DNA of 64,000 nt from Fictibacillus aquaticus (GCF_002245695.1 NZ_NOII01000010.1:1-64000); one strand, 5' to 3'. Positions 34,477 to 43,658 are shown, numbered from the stretch's first letter. Notes: a model not told the origin generated them from the sequence alone. Program-made: numbers and translations.

Positions 34477-34505
34477 TATTGTGTGTCATTCCTTGGTCCA
34501 TATGC
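34477..34505 (-). promoter_or_regulatory. Possible sigma-G promoter of the SASP gene
   Basis: On the minus strand GCATA, 17 bases, CACAATA, close to the sigma-G consensus (GMATA - 17/18 - CATAMTA). The implied leader is very short, which lowers confidence. Confidence 0.35.
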
Positions 34506-34551
34506 AGCCGCAGCGCTGGCAATATATAGTCCCTCTGCCATGGTACTTGTT

Positions 34552-34620
34552 GGGGGTACGGTACCATTTCACTTCAAAGTGCGTTATCTATGCTTTTTTT
34601 CGAAATGGTACCGTACCCCC
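34552..34620. repeat. 19-bp inverted repeat pair with GGTACGGTACC core (REP-like)
   Basis: GGGGGTACGGTACCATTTC at 34552-34570 is repeated exactly inverted at 34602-34620, around a 31-base middle. Each arm itself contains a small palindrome. It lies between the divergent SASP and SDR genes. This arrangement of paired palindromes resembles REP/BIME elements. Confidence 0.85.
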
Positions 34621-34646
34621 CTCATCCCTGCAATGCACAAAAACAC

Positions 34647-34698
34647 TTTACATTTCATGATAACGCGCTATAATGTCTATATGTTTAAACTTTTAAAC
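34647..34698 (+). promoter_or_regulatory. Promoter and downstream palindrome of the SDR gene
   Basis: TTTACA, 16 bases, TATAAT (34647-34674), followed at 34683-34698 by the palindrome GTTTAAA-CT-TTTAAAC, which covers the expected transcription start and could be a repressor operator. Confidence 0.65.
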
Positions 34699-34716
34699 CA
34701 ATGGAGGATACTATAA

Positions 34717-35496
34717 ATGAATTCACAAACAGTATTGATTACAGGAGCTTCTTCAGGGATCGGCTTATCTTTTTCTGAGATGTTCGCCCAGCAGGGTTAC
34801 TCTTTAGTTCTGACTGCCAGGAATGATGCAAGACTGATGGAAATCGCTGAACAGCTTCAAACAAAATATAACGTACATGTTAAGACCATCGCGCAGGATT
34901 TGAGTCTCTCTCAAGCACCCGCCCTTCTTGCAGCTGAGCTGGATGCCCAAAACATCACAATAGATATTTTGATCAACAACGCAGGCTTTGCTGCATATGG
35001 TCCGTTCACAGACACTAAATGGGAAGAAGAACGGGACATGATCACTGTAAACATTACTGCTCTTACTGAGCTTACGAAGCGTCTTCTTCCTGGAATGGTC
35101 AGCCGCAACAAAGGAAAAATATTGAATGTCGCCTCAACTGCAGCGTTCCAGCCAGGACCGCTCATGGCCATTTATTATGCAACGAAAGCTTACGTGCTTT
35201 CATTCTCAGAGGCGTTAAGCTACGAACTGAGGAACACGAACATTACCGTTACAGCTCTTGCCCCTGGTGCAACATCCACTAATTTCGAGAGCAGAGCTAA
35301 CTTAGGTGAATCCCGATTATTTAAATCAGGAGCGATGAGTGCAGATGAGGTGGCACGTGCAGGGTTTAACGCACTAATGCAAGGTAAGCGCCTTGTAATC
35401 CCTGGCGCCAAAAACAAGCTTCTCGCATCTGTTGTACGTTTTCTCCCTCGAAAAACAGTCTTAAAGATCGTCCACTACGTACAGGACAAAGCATAA
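34717..35496 (+). CDS. Short-chain dehydrogenase/reductase (YqjQ-like)
   Basis: A 259-residue classical SDR. The nucleotide-binding TGASSGIG is at about 9-16, followed by the NNAG stabilising motif, a catalytic Ser in the NVAST stretch and YYATK (Tyr-x-x-x-Lys). An Arg after the second strand (TARND) suggests NADPH preference. It resembles the DltE/YqjQ group of short SDRs. GGAGG precedes the ATG; a sigma-A promoter with a palindrome lies upstream. The substrate is unknown. Confidence 0.9.
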   Translation: MNSQTVLITGASSGIGLSFSEMFAQQGYSLVLTARNDARLMEIAEQLQTKYNVHVKTIAQDLSLSQAPALLAAELDAQNITIDILINNAGFAAYGPFTDTKWEEERDMITVNITALTELTKRLLPGMVSRNKGKILNVASTAAFQPGPLMAIYYATKAYVLSFSEALSYELRNTNITVTALAPGATSTNFESRANLGESRLFKSGAMSADEVARAGFNALMQGKRLVIPGAKNKLLASVVRFLPRKTVLKIVHYVQDKA

Positions 35497-35508
35497 TATT
35501 GTCGAAAT

Positions 35509-35543
35509 ATACAGCAGGGGAAACCTGCTGTTTTCTTTTTTAG
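35509..35543 (+). terminator. Terminator after the SDR gene
   Basis: ACAGCAGG pairs with CCTGCTGT and is followed by TTTCTTTTTT. Confidence 0.88.
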
Positions 35544-35580
35544 CGCGTTTCTGCATAGAGTTAATCAAGGGGGTGTTTTT

Positions 35581-36807
35581 TTGAACAAAAAATGGATTCA
35601 TCATGAAGGGAAAAAGTGGGTCAATGAAGGGATCGTGACTGAGGAGCAGGCTCAGCGAATAGCCGCACTTTATCCAGAGGAAAGCAATAAAAAGATAACC
35701 GGCCTTCTTCCATTATTCGGCTCACTGCTTATCGGACTCAGCATCCTTTCTTTTATTGCTTCGAACTGGGATGGAATTACACCGCTGTTCCGGCTTTTAA
35801 TTATTGCATTAATTCTTGTTGGTTTCTATACGGCAGGTGAGCGTTATCTTGCCAAGGGTCAGAAAAGCTTAGGAAACAGCTTAATCATACTCGGAATCAT
35901 CTCTTTCGGTGCTGGCATCATCCTGCTCGGCCAGACGTTTAACCTTATTTCATATGATGCCAGGCTGTTTGTGTTATGGTCTCTCGCCGCTCTTTACTAC
36001 TTGTACCGTGAAAAGCAGCGAATTTTTTATTTAGTTGCTTTAGTACTGATCGGGTATGGACAGTTTAATTCGTTCAGCGAGTTCAATTCTTTCAGCTATG
36101 TTCTGTTCATCCTCTTTGCCGCTGGAATCGGCTGGTACACGTACAAAGCCAATATCAGCGCGTACAACTGGATTTTCAGCTTTGGGTTTTCGCTTCAAGC
36201 ACTTTTGTTCTTTATCGATATGGATTGGAACCTTTTCTGGCTGCTGCTTTTTTTCACAGGTGTTTATGCATTGTTTGACCTTGTTGAAAACCACCCATGG
36301 AAACGCCCATTTCAGCAGACAGCTGTCATTACAGGTCTTATATTCGCCTATTTTTTATATTTCACATTAACGAACAATTGGAACGACAACCTCTCTTATC
36401 CTAATGAAATACTTTATTTACTGTTGTTTATTGCTGCATCAGGACTATCTGTCTATGGCAAACGGAGAAACGGAAACATGCTGGTCATTTGGGAGCTGCT
36501 CATCTTTGTCCCGCTGTTCCTTCTCACTGCAGCACTTTCCCAATTTGTAACGGGCATCGTGTATTTGGTCATGCTCTTTATCTTTTCTGGCTTAATGCTT
36601 GAATACGCTTATAAAACAGAAAACAGGCGCCGCATGAATGCTGGTATCTTTTTATTCCTTGTTGTAACGCTGATGGCCTATTTCAATCTTGCATGGGCGT
36701 TCCTGCCAAAGTCGCTCTTCTTCCTGATCGGCGGATTGCTGCTTTTCGGATTAAACGCCATTTTGCAGCGTAAGAAAAAAGAAATGCTGAATGGAGGCGG
36801 TAAGTGA
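35581..36807 (+). CDS. DUF2157 multi-span membrane protein
   Basis: A 408-residue protein: an N-terminal cytosolic region (ending near KKITGLLP) with the DUF2157 pattern WVNEGIVTEEQAQRI, then about 11 hydrophobic segments. DUF2157 proteins are commonly coupled to GDYXXLXY-domain proteins, as here; their function is unknown. Translation starts at a TTG behind GGGGGTG. The stop overlaps the ATG of the next gene, so the two are translationally coupled. Confidence 0.88.
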   Translation: MNKKWIHHEGKKWVNEGIVTEEQAQRIAALYPEESNKKITGLLPLFGSLLIGLSILSFIASNWDGITPLFRLLIIALILVGFYTAGERYLAKGQKSLGNSLIILGIISFGAGIILLGQTFNLISYDARLFVLWSLAALYYLYREKQRIFYLVALVLIGYGQFNSFSEFNSFSYVLFILFAAGIGWYTYKANISAYNWIFSFGFSLQALLFFIDMDWNLFWLLLFFTGVYALFDLVENHPWKRPFQQTAVITGLIFAYFLYFTLTNNWNDNLSYPNEILYLLLFIAASGLSVYGKRRNGNMLVIWELLIFVPLFLLTAALSQFVTGIVYLVMLFIFSGLMLEYAYKTENRRRMNAGIFLFLVVTLMAYFNLAWAFLPKSLFFLIGGLLLFGLNAILQRKKKEMLNGGGK

Positions 36808-37310
36808 TGAAAAAATTGTCATGGAAACTGGCCGTTGCCATTCAGCTCGCCGTCCTTCTCTTAATCGCAGGCAGTTATTATGCTGCAGACATGTTTGGAC
36901 GGGAGATCGCTATCAAGACAAAACCAGTCGATCCTAGTGATATTCTTTATGGAGACTATGTGATATTAAATTACGATATAAGCGAAGTGGATACGAGCAT
37001 GTGGCCGGGGGAATGGGAGCATAACGATAAAACGGTCTTTGTTACGCTAACTGAAAAGGACGGGATATATTCTGTAAAAGAATTGAGTAAAAACCGTCCG
37101 GATGTGGACGGTTCTGACGTTGTTCTGAAAGCGAATGCTTATCCGAGCTGGAACGGCACAAAGGATACTATCGGGCTTCAATATGGGCTTGAGCGTTTTT
37201 ATGTAGAAGACAACACTGGAAAAGCACTTGAAGAAAAGGCTGGAGATCTTACAGCTATCGTAAAAGTAGCGCCATGGGGCCAAGTAAAGCTTGTTGAGTT
37301 AAAAGACTAA
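36807..37310 (+). CDS. GDYXXLXY-domain protein
   Basis: A 167-residue protein with an N-terminal membrane anchor (about 8-28) and an extracellular domain containing LYGDYVILNYDI, the motif for which the family is named. Its gene overlaps the DUF2157 gene by the TGATG arrangement, the standard family pairing, so the two products probably form a membrane complex. The biological role is unknown. Confidence 0.88.
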   Translation: MKKLSWKLAVAIQLAVLLLIAGSYYAADMFGREIAIKTKPVDPSDILYGDYVILNYDISEVDTSMWPGEWEHNDKTVFVTLTEKDGIYSVKELSKNRPDVDGSDVVLKANAYPSWNGTKDTIGLQYGLERFYVEDNTGKALEEKAGDLTAIVKVAPWGQVKLVELKD

Positions 37311-37376
37311 CGTTTAATCTCTTTGTTTGTTTATTCTCCACTTTTCGGGGAACATTGAACATAGAGGTGAAAAACT

Positions 37377-37712
37377 ATGTCGGAAACTAAAATTATTGAA
37401 ATGAAGGATTACCTGAATAGCTGGGCCGGACAGCAAATATCAATCCGCAAAGAAGAAGCGGGTGACTTGGATCAGATCACTATCTCACTTGAAGAAGCCA
37501 CTTTCGAACAGCGGGACGCCGAAGACGAATACTTAGGTGACCATATTCTGTTCCTTCATGGCCGTGCATACAGTACGGGTGAGGGAAGCCAAGTTGAACT
37601 TCCTTCTGTAATGTATGAAGTGCCACTCGACGGCATAAACGATGTGAGGCTTGATAATAGTATCATCACCTTCCAGACGAACCGGGCACAATATGCGATC
37701 AGTATTAATTAA
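37377..37712 (+). CDS. Conserved-looking hypothetical protein
   Basis: A 111-residue soluble, acidic protein, predicted mostly beta-strand with an N-terminal helix. It has no Cys pairs, signal peptide or membrane segment. AGAGGTG precedes the ATG, and a strong terminator follows. It lies 66 bases after the GDYXXLXY gene and may share its transcript. I do not recognise the family. Confidence 0.7.
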   Translation: MSETKIIEMKDYLNSWAGQQISIRKEEAGDLDQITISLEEATFEQRDAEDEYLGDHILFLHGRAYSTGEGSQVELPSVMYEVPLDGINDVRLDNSIITFQTNRAQYAISIN

Positions 37713-37713
37713 A

Positions 37714-37758
37714 TAAAAGGGTCAGCAGGAAATTGGATTTCCTGCTGACCCTTTTTTT
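37714..37758. terminator. Bidirectional terminator before hemAT
   Basis: AAAAGGGTCAGCAGGAAA pairs with TTTCCTGCTGACCCTTTT around TTGGA, with T runs on both strands. Confidence 0.93.
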
Positions 37759-39070
37759 ATTCCATGCTTCCCGCCATTTCAGCTAGTGAGTCCGCCGAAG
37801 AGGCAATCTGACCTGCCGCGCCGGCCAAGTCATCGATCACTCGTGCCATCCCTTCTATTTCGGCTTGCAGCATCCCGCTCTTACTTCTGCTCACTTCCAT
37901 TTTTCCGCTGATATCATGAAAAAATGAGGTGATTTCCCCTGAATCTGCTACACTTTCTTTTACAATCTCCTGAATACGATTCAATGAACGAGATACTTTT
38001 TCGATGCGTTCGTTTGTGATCAAAACAATTTCCGCTACACCTGTAACAGATGTTTTAGTTTGTTCAGAAAGCTTTCTTACCTCCTGGGCGACGATCGAGA
38101 ACCCTTTGCCCGCTTCACCTGCCCTCGCTGCTTCAATAGCAGCATTCAGCGAAAGCAGATTGGTCTGTTCAGCTATGTCCTTAACGATATCCACAACACT
38201 CCGTATTTGATCGGTTGCCTCTTCGAGCAGCTGCATTTCTTCAGCAATCTGAATCGTACGTTCTTTAACTGAAGAAACTTTTTCCATATGCAGACTCAGT
38301 CTTTTCTTCCCTTCAAGTGACTGAACGCCTGCTTCTGCTGCTGTTTCATTGCTGTCTTTAGCAAAACCGACAACACTCTCTGCCTGAGCTGATAACTCTT
38401 GCAGGGATGCATTTGTCTCTTGCGAAATCGCAGCTAATTCATCTACTGACATACTTACTTTTTGCCGGATTTTTTGTTTTTCATATTCATGCTGTTCACG
38501 CTGTTTAGCCTGCTCCTGTTCAAATGCCTCTAGAACAAGCTGCTGTTCAAAATTTAATATTTTCGTCACGGCTGCTGCTGCAGTATGGTAATCGTCTTTA
38601 TCGTTAAAGTGCAGACTGATTACGTTTAAAATGCTCAAAAGCATATCCTGAAACGATGATATGTACCATTTCGGCTCAAGGCCGATCTTAAAATGTATTT
38701 CTGCAATAAACTTTCTTTTCACTGCGTATTGCTCGTTGATTGATCCCTCAAACATCTCTTGAATGTGCCGGTTGAGCGTCACCTTCAGCCGCTGAACAGA
38801 ACTGTGCTTCTCAATAATCTTCATAAGCTTAGGTTCATGTTCAATATTTTTGTAAAATCGGCTGACAATCTGATCTATATGCTGTGAAATAAAAGGCTGC
38901 AGCTGTTTTGCAGCTGCCAGATCCTCCGTCGTTAACGAAATCATTTTAAGCTGTTTTTGCAGATCACTGTTCTCCGGCAAGCGTATAACCGCTTTATCAC
39001 GATTTAAAGCAGCTATTTCCTTTAAACTCGGCATTTTCTCTTTTGGCGTTATAAACGATAAGATGGACAA
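37757..39070 (-). CDS. hemAT: Heme-based aerotaxis transducer HemAT
   Basis: A 437-residue soluble globin-coupled oxygen sensor for aerotaxis. The N-terminal globin domain (to about 180) has the proximal heme His at about 126 in IAEIHFKIGLEPKWY and a distal-side Tyr at about 73. The C-terminal methyl-accepting signalling domain shows the hairpin tip EQTNLLSLNAAIEAARAGE, which binds CheA and CheW. Length matches B. subtilis HemAT (432). Translation starts at a TTG behind AGAGGAG. An FNR-type box lies upstream. Confidence 0.95.
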   Translation of the reverse strand: MSILSFITPKEKMPSLKEIAALNRDKAVIRLPENSDLQKQLKMISLTTEDLAAAKQLQPFISQHIDQIVSRFYKNIEHEPKLMKIIEKHSSVQRLKVTLNRHIQEMFEGSINEQYAVKRKFIAEIHFKIGLEPKWYISSFQDMLLSILNVISLHFNDKDDYHTAAAAVTKILNFEQQLVLEAFEQEQAKQREQHEYEKQKIRQKVSMSVDELAAISQETNASLQELSAQAESVVGFAKDSNETAAEAGVQSLEGKKRLSLHMEKVSSVKERTIQIAEEMQLLEEATDQIRSVVDIVKDIAEQTNLLSLNAAIEAARAGEAGKGFSIVAQEVRKLSEQTKTSVTGVAEIVLITNERIEKVSRSLNRIQEIVKESVADSGEITSFFHDISGKMEVSRSKSGMLQAEIEGMARVIDDLAGAAGQIASSADSLAEMAGSME

Positions 39071-39104
39071 CTATTTCTCCTCTTTTCTAAGAAGCTTCAA
39101 CCTT

Positions 39105-39147
39105 ACAGTAAAGCAACGCACAAAATAATGGTGTGATATAAATCACT
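39105..39147 (-). promoter_or_regulatory. FNR-type box and -10 upstream of hemAT
   Basis: TGTGATATAAATCACT at 39132-39147 equals the B. subtilis FNR consensus TGTGA-N6-TCACT. On the minus strand TACTGT at 39105-39110 lies where a -10 box should be if the site is centred at about -41.5, the position for activation by CRP/FNR proteins. This suggests induction of hemAT when oxygen falls. Confidence 0.6.
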
Positions 39148-39192
39148 TGACTAATCAAAAATAAGCCAAAACTCCTGTTTTCTCATAAAAAA

Positions 39193-39217
39193 GTTTCCTG
39201 AAAGAAGACAAGGGTAT
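39193..39217 (+). promoter_or_regulatory. Sigma-B-type promoter of the small lipoprotein gene
   Basis: GTTTCC, 13 bases, GGGTAT, matching the sigma-B consensus GTTTAA - 12 to 15 - GGGTAT at 10 of 12 positions, 56 bases before the ATG at 39274. Confidence 0.6.
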
Positions 39218-39273
39218 TTTTAATCTATGAATAAACAGCAGCACACACTCTTAAAAATCAGGAGGAGATTCGC

Positions 39274-39429
39274 ATGACATTTTATCGAAAACTTTTAGTT
39301 GGAAGCCTTGCAGCGATGTTGACTTTAGGCGGAGTGACAGCCTGCGGAGATGGTGTGGACCAAGATAATGGTGTAGATGATGGAGAAAAGAACGATGAAA
39401 TGGATGATAAAAATAAGGAAACAAACTAA
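39274..39429 (+). CDS. Small acidic lipoprotein, 51 residues
   Basis: A short ORF with a signal peptide (MTFYRKLLVGSLAAML...) ending in a lipobox GVTAC, lipidated Cys at 24. The mature part is a very acidic, Asp/Glu/Asn/Lys-rich tail of about 27 residues without structure. GGAGGAG precedes the ATG, a sigma-B-like promoter lies upstream and a terminator downstream, so the gene is credible despite its size. The function is unknown; it would sit on the outer face of the membrane. Confidence 0.75.
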   Translation: MTFYRKLLVGSLAAMLTLGGVTACGDGVDQDNGVDDGEKNDEMDDKNKETN

Positions 39430-39436
39430 AAAGCAA

Positions 39437-39478
39437 TAAGAGGAGAAGCGTCATAGCCGCTTCTCCTCTTTCTTTTTT
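39437..39478 (+). terminator. Terminator after the small lipoprotein gene
   Basis: AAGAGGAGAAGCG pairs with CGCTTCTCCTCTT and is followed by TCTTTTTT. Confidence 0.9.
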
Positions 39479-41510
39479 AGCTTACTGCTTTTTTATTCTT
39501 TTCACCGTTTCCCTGCTGAATCTGATACATCTGATAGTAGCGCCCTTTGTTTTCCATCAGTTCATCATGGTGTCCGCGCTCAACGATCACACCTCGGTCA
39601 AGAACAAGGATTTGATCAGCGTTCTTGATGGTAGACAATCGGTGGGCGATGATAAATGTCGTTCTTCCTTTCTTAAGAACATCCAGTGCTTCTTGAATAA
39701 CAGCTTCGGTTTCTGTATCAATGCTTGCCGTCGCTTCATCTAAAATGAGAATGGATGGATTAAAAGCTAACGCACGAGCAAAGGATATCAGCTGACGCTG
39801 CCCGGATGACAATGTGCTGCCTTTTTCGATCACCGGTTCATCCAATCCTTTTGGCAGGTTTTCAATAAATGGCATCGCCCCTACGTCGGTAAGAGCCTTT
39901 TCCACCATTTCGCGTGTGATGGACGGGTCATTCAAGCTGACGTTACTTGCAATCGTACCGGAAAAAAGGAACGGATCCTGCAGCACGATACCCATATGCT
40001 GACGCAGCTCCTGCTTCGACATCGCCATGATGTCACGGCCATCTATCGTGATTTTGCCTTCCTTGATATCATAAAAACGGAACAGAAGATTCATAATAGA
40101 GCTCTTGCCGGAGCCCGTGTGTCCGACAAGGGCTACCGTTTCACCTTGAGCTGCATCGAATGAAATGTTTTTCAGTACTTTTTCATCTTTCACGTAGCTG
40201 AAAGACACATTTTCAAACGACACATTTCCGGTATAACGCCCTGGGTCGCGGCGTACCACTTTCATTCCAGGTTCATCTAACAGCACGAAAACGCGTTCAG
40301 CTGAAACGAGTGCCTGCTCGAGCTGAGCAAGCTGGTTGACCATCCCTGTTACCGGATGGAATAGACGGTTCAAATAATCTACAAATGCGTACAATACGCC
40401 GATAGAAATGGCGGATCCTACACCGAGCGCCTGCCCGCCGAAGTACCAGATGAACGCCATGAATGCAAGATTCTTAAGCAGCAGTACAAGGTTATGTCCT
40501 GTCATCGCATTCAAACTGAGCAATTTTCTTTGGTACGTGAAATAATCGGTGTTCATTGCTTCAAATTCTTTTTGTGTTTCCTTCTGACGCTTGAACGCTT
40601 GAATAATCGTCATTCCGTTGATCGATTCGTTAATCATTGCATTGATGTCAGACAATACCGATCGAATCTTATGGTTGTACGCGGAGGCAAACTTTCTGTA
40701 TACCTTGATCCAAATAAGCAGAATCGGTACGAGCACAAGACAGATGGATGCTAGTCTTGCATCCAGAAGGAACAATGCAGTGAAGATTCCTGTCAGGTAG
40801 ATGATGCCTGTAAAGAAGTTGGCAAGCACGTTTATAAACAGATCTTTGATCGATTCAGTATCGTTCGTGATGCGAGCAACAATTTTGCCTGCAGGCTGAT
40901 TATCAAAATATGTGATCGGAACTCGCTGAACCTGAGCGAACACATCCTGTCGTATCTTTTTAATAACCAGGTTGGAAGAACGCTGCAGCATAAATCGCTG
41001 TCCGTACTGGAAAAAGCCAGCGAAGATCAGAAGCGCTAGATAGAAGCCCATCAGCTTAAGAATTCCTTTTATTTCGGGCTTGTAGAATGGAAATACTTCC
41101 TTAATGGTTAGTTTTTCTGCTTCATATGCCGTTTGTTTTTCTTTAAAACTGAAGATTACTTGGTTGTTCTCGTACTTCCTGTCACCTTCTTTCGCGGTGA
41201 TTTTCTCATTAACAAAATAATAAGAGCGCCCGATCTGTACGATATTCGCTTCAGGACCTTTCTTCTCCCCATCTTCAAAATAATCGGATCGCTTATAAGT
41301 CGTTCCTTTATATTCAGCTGTATAGCTGTCTTTGTTTTCTGTTTCATGCCATGTGCGCTCGATGCCGAGAATGTGGTCATCGATCAATGTTTTGGCGATG
41401 AATGGTCCGGTTAATTCAGCCGCCACCGCTACTGCAAGCATGAACAGGCCGAGCATAAAGCTCTTTTTATATATTAAGGCGTATTGAAACAGTCGTTTTC
41501 CGACGTTCAT
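39477..41510 (-). CDS. bmrD: Multidrug ABC transporter subunit BmrD (YheH)
   Basis: A 677-residue half-transporter: six membrane segments with an extra extracellular insertion of about 100 residues after segment 1, a feature of BmrD (673 in B. subtilis), then an ATPase domain. Walker A is VGHTGSGKSS, signature LSSGQRQLIS and Walker B LILDEATAS with the catalytic Glu intact. With BmrC it forms a heterodimeric drug exporter with one working ATP site. It lies one base after bmrC. Confidence 0.94.
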   Translation of the reverse strand: MNVGKRLFQYALIYKKSFMLGLFMLAVAVAAELTGPFIAKTLIDDHILGIERTWHETENKDSYTAEYKGTTYKRSDYFEDGEKKGPEANIVQIGRSYYFVNEKITAKEGDRKYENNQVIFSFKEKQTAYEAEKLTIKEVFPFYKPEIKGILKLMGFYLALLIFAGFFQYGQRFMLQRSSNLVIKKIRQDVFAQVQRVPITYFDNQPAGKIVARITNDTESIKDLFINVLANFFTGIIYLTGIFTALFLLDARLASICLVLVPILLIWIKVYRKFASAYNHKIRSVLSDINAMINESINGMTIIQAFKRQKETQKEFEAMNTDYFTYQRKLLSLNAMTGHNLVLLLKNLAFMAFIWYFGGQALGVGSAISIGVLYAFVDYLNRLFHPVTGMVNQLAQLEQALVSAERVFVLLDEPGMKVVRRDPGRYTGNVSFENVSFSYVKDEKVLKNISFDAAQGETVALVGHTGSGKSSIMNLLFRFYDIKEGKITIDGRDIMAMSKQELRQHMGIVLQDPFLFSGTIASNVSLNDPSITREMVEKALTDVGAMPFIENLPKGLDEPVIEKGSTLSSGQRQLISFARALAFNPSILILDEATASIDTETEAVIQEALDVLKKGRTTFIIAHRLSTIKNADQILVLDRGVIVERGHHDELMENKGRYYQMYQIQQGNGEKNKKAVS

Positions 41511-41511
41511 A

Positions 41512-43266
41512 TTAAATCGCCTCCCCGTTCAGATTTTCCTCGAGCTTCTGTCGCTCGTATTGTTCCTTATACCACCCATCACGCTCGATGAGCATTTGGT
41601 GAGTTCCTTCTTCTGCAATATAGCCATCATCCATGACGACTATCCAGTCTGCATGTTCTACAGCTGACAGACGATGTGTCGTGATAAACGTTGTTTTACC
41701 GGCGCGTTCTGTTCGGATGTTTTGGATGATCGCCGCTTCAGTTTTAGCATCAACCGCTGACAGGGCGTCATCCAAGATAAGGATTTCTGGATCCACATAA
41801 AGCGCACGCGCTATTGAAACACGCTGCTTCTGGCCGCCCGACAATGCCACTCCTTTTTCACCTACTAAAGTGCTCAGCCCTTCCGGCAGGAACTCCACAT
41901 CTTTTCTGAAAGCAGACATTTTAAGAACATGGTCAAGCTTCTCATCTGTTCCCTTGCTGTTGCCAAATTGAATATTTTCTTTTACAGAGCGTGAGAAAAG
42001 AAAAGCATCCTGCGGTACATAACCGATCCACCCTTGCAAAGCTTCCATATCAATATCTTCAATAGAAATGCCAGAAATCTTAATTTCACCCTCACCAGCA
42101 GGATATTCACGCAGCAGCTGCTTTAACAAAGTCGTTTTTCCTGATCCAGTCCGTCCTACGATTCCAAGAGTTCCGCCTTTTTTGACGGATACGGTTACAT
42201 CTTTTAAATTATCAAACTCAGATGATGGATATCGGAACGTGACATTCTCAAATGCAATCGTACCAGGCTCCGCGAGCGGAACAAGGTCATCTCCGTTCAC
42301 CACATCCTGTTTATAAGCTAATGTTTCGTTCACACGGTCAAGCGATGCGCTCCCACGCTGCATGACGTTAATCAATTCACCCACAGCAATCATCGGCCAA
42401 ATCAGCATTCCTAGGTAAACGTTGAACGATACAAGCTCGCCAAGTGTGATCGTGTTATGAAAGACCATATAAGCTCCATATCCTAAACCGATTAAATAGC
42501 TGATGCCGACCATAATCTTAATCGTCGGATCAAACAAAGCATCGATCCGGGATACAGCAAGGTTTTTCTGATACACCTCTTCGGTTACATCATTAAAGCG
42601 CTTTATGTCCGCTTCTTCCTGCACGTATGCCCGGACGACACGCACACCCTGAACACTCTCTAATACTGAATCGTTCATTTCACCAAATGCATCCTGTGCT
42701 ACGGTAAATCTTTGGTGTACTTTAGCTCCATACTTGTTGATAATAATCGCGATAACCGGCAGCGGTATAATAGCTGCGAATGTCAGCTTCCAGCTGATCA
42801 TGAAGCCCATTACTAGCAATATCGTGCCCATAAAAAGCGTGGAATCAACTAGGGTCAATACACCGAACCCCGCAGTCATCGAGATTGCCTTTAAGTCATT
42901 CGTTGCTCTTGCCATCAGATCTCCCGTGCGGTTTTTCTCATAAAACGTCGGAGTCATCTTCAGCATGTGGCGCATAAAACGCGAACGCATCGTCCGCTCG
43001 ATGATGAATGCTCCGCCAAAAAGCTGGTAAAGCCAGATGTACATAAACCCGTACATGGTGACGAGAACTGCTGCAAATATTAATATTGTCTCGATCATTT
43101 TAGCTTTTGTAAGTGTCCCCATATAAATGGCGTCGATTGCATCCCCGATCAATTTCGGCGGAATGACCTCAAGCACTCCAACTAATGTGAGCAAGGAAAT
43201 GGCAATTGTATACCTTATCCAGTGCCTCTTAAAGAACCAGCCTAACTTAAATAAAACCGTAAACAT
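41512..43266 (-). CDS. bmrC: Multidrug ABC transporter subunit BmrC (YheI)
   Basis: A 584-residue half-transporter with six membrane segments and an ATPase domain. Walker A is VGRTGSGKTT, signature LSGGQKQRVS, and Walker B LILDDALSA where Asp replaces the catalytic Glu, the known degenerate site of BmrC in the heterodimer. Length equals B. subtilis BmrC (585). The ATG follows AGAGGGGATAACGT. Upstream are the bmrB leader ORF and its terminator; the 170 bases between terminator and bmrC show nothing else. Confidence 0.95.
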   Translation of the reverse strand: MFTVLFKLGWFFKRHWIRYTIAISLLTLVGVLEVIPPKLIGDAIDAIYMGTLTKAKMIETILIFAAVLVTMYGFMYIWLYQLFGGAFIIERTMRSRFMRHMLKMTPTFYEKNRTGDLMARATNDLKAISMTAGFGVLTLVDSTLFMGTILLVMGFMISWKLTFAAIIPLPVIAIIINKYGAKVHQRFTVAQDAFGEMNDSVLESVQGVRVVRAYVQEEADIKRFNDVTEEVYQKNLAVSRIDALFDPTIKIMVGISYLIGLGYGAYMVFHNTITLGELVSFNVYLGMLIWPMIAVGELINVMQRGSASLDRVNETLAYKQDVVNGDDLVPLAEPGTIAFENVTFRYPSSEFDNLKDVTVSVKKGGTLGIVGRTGSGKTTLLKQLLREYPAGEGEIKISGISIEDIDMEALQGWIGYVPQDAFLFSRSVKENIQFGNSKGTDEKLDHVLKMSAFRKDVEFLPEGLSTLVGEKGVALSGGQKQRVSIARALYVDPEILILDDALSAVDAKTEAAIIQNIRTERAGKTTFITTHRLSAVEHADWIVVMDDGYIAEEGTHQMLIERDGWYKEQYERQKLEENLNGEAI

Positions 43267-43435
43267 ACGTTATCCCCTCTTTCTCTCTTTACGTTCTGCG
43301 TGATAAGCCGCTGCCTGGCTACCCAAATAATGTGTGGTCTTTTCGTTCTAGCCAAATCATCGTTTTTCTACTTTTCACATGCTTCACTTCTCCCTTTAAA
43401 ATTGTTATATTTAACGGAATTTTCCAGTTAAACCG

Positions 43436-43472
43436 AAATAAAAAAAGCATACCACGAGCGGGTATGCTTAAA
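43436..43472 (-). terminator. Attenuator terminator between bmrB and bmrC
   Basis: On the minus strand AAGCATACC pairs with GGTATGCTT and is followed by TTTTTATTT. It lies about 85 bases after the leader ORF and 170 before bmrC, as expected for the drug-responsive attenuator. Confidence 0.85.
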
Positions 43473-43556
43473 AATAAAAAAAACACGCCACAAATGGAAA
43501 TGTGACCTGCCAGATATGTAAAAATTCAGCTAAATGCAGAAAAAAAGACAGCTAGC

Positions 43557-43658
43557 CTATTTTCCAGAGCGGCGGGTCATGGTATGAAATTGTAGGTCGG
43601 CTGCTGCTGCGCCCGTTTGCATTCTGCGGACGAGAGTCTTATTCATTACAATCATCAT
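43557..43658 (-). CDS. bmrB: BmrB-type leader peptide
   Basis: A 33-residue ORF beginning MMIVMNKTLVRRMQ, with ribosome binding site AAAGGAG eight bases before the ATG. In B. subtilis the bmrB leader peptide upstream of bmrCD controls read-through of a terminator when ribosomes are stalled by antibiotics. Here the same order of promoter, short ORF, terminator and bmrC is present. The Arg/Ala-rich sequence and the double Met start are what I can see; identity with BmrB rests mainly on position. Confidence 0.78.
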   Translation of the reverse strand: MMIVMNKTLVRRMQTGAAAADLQFHTMTRRSGK

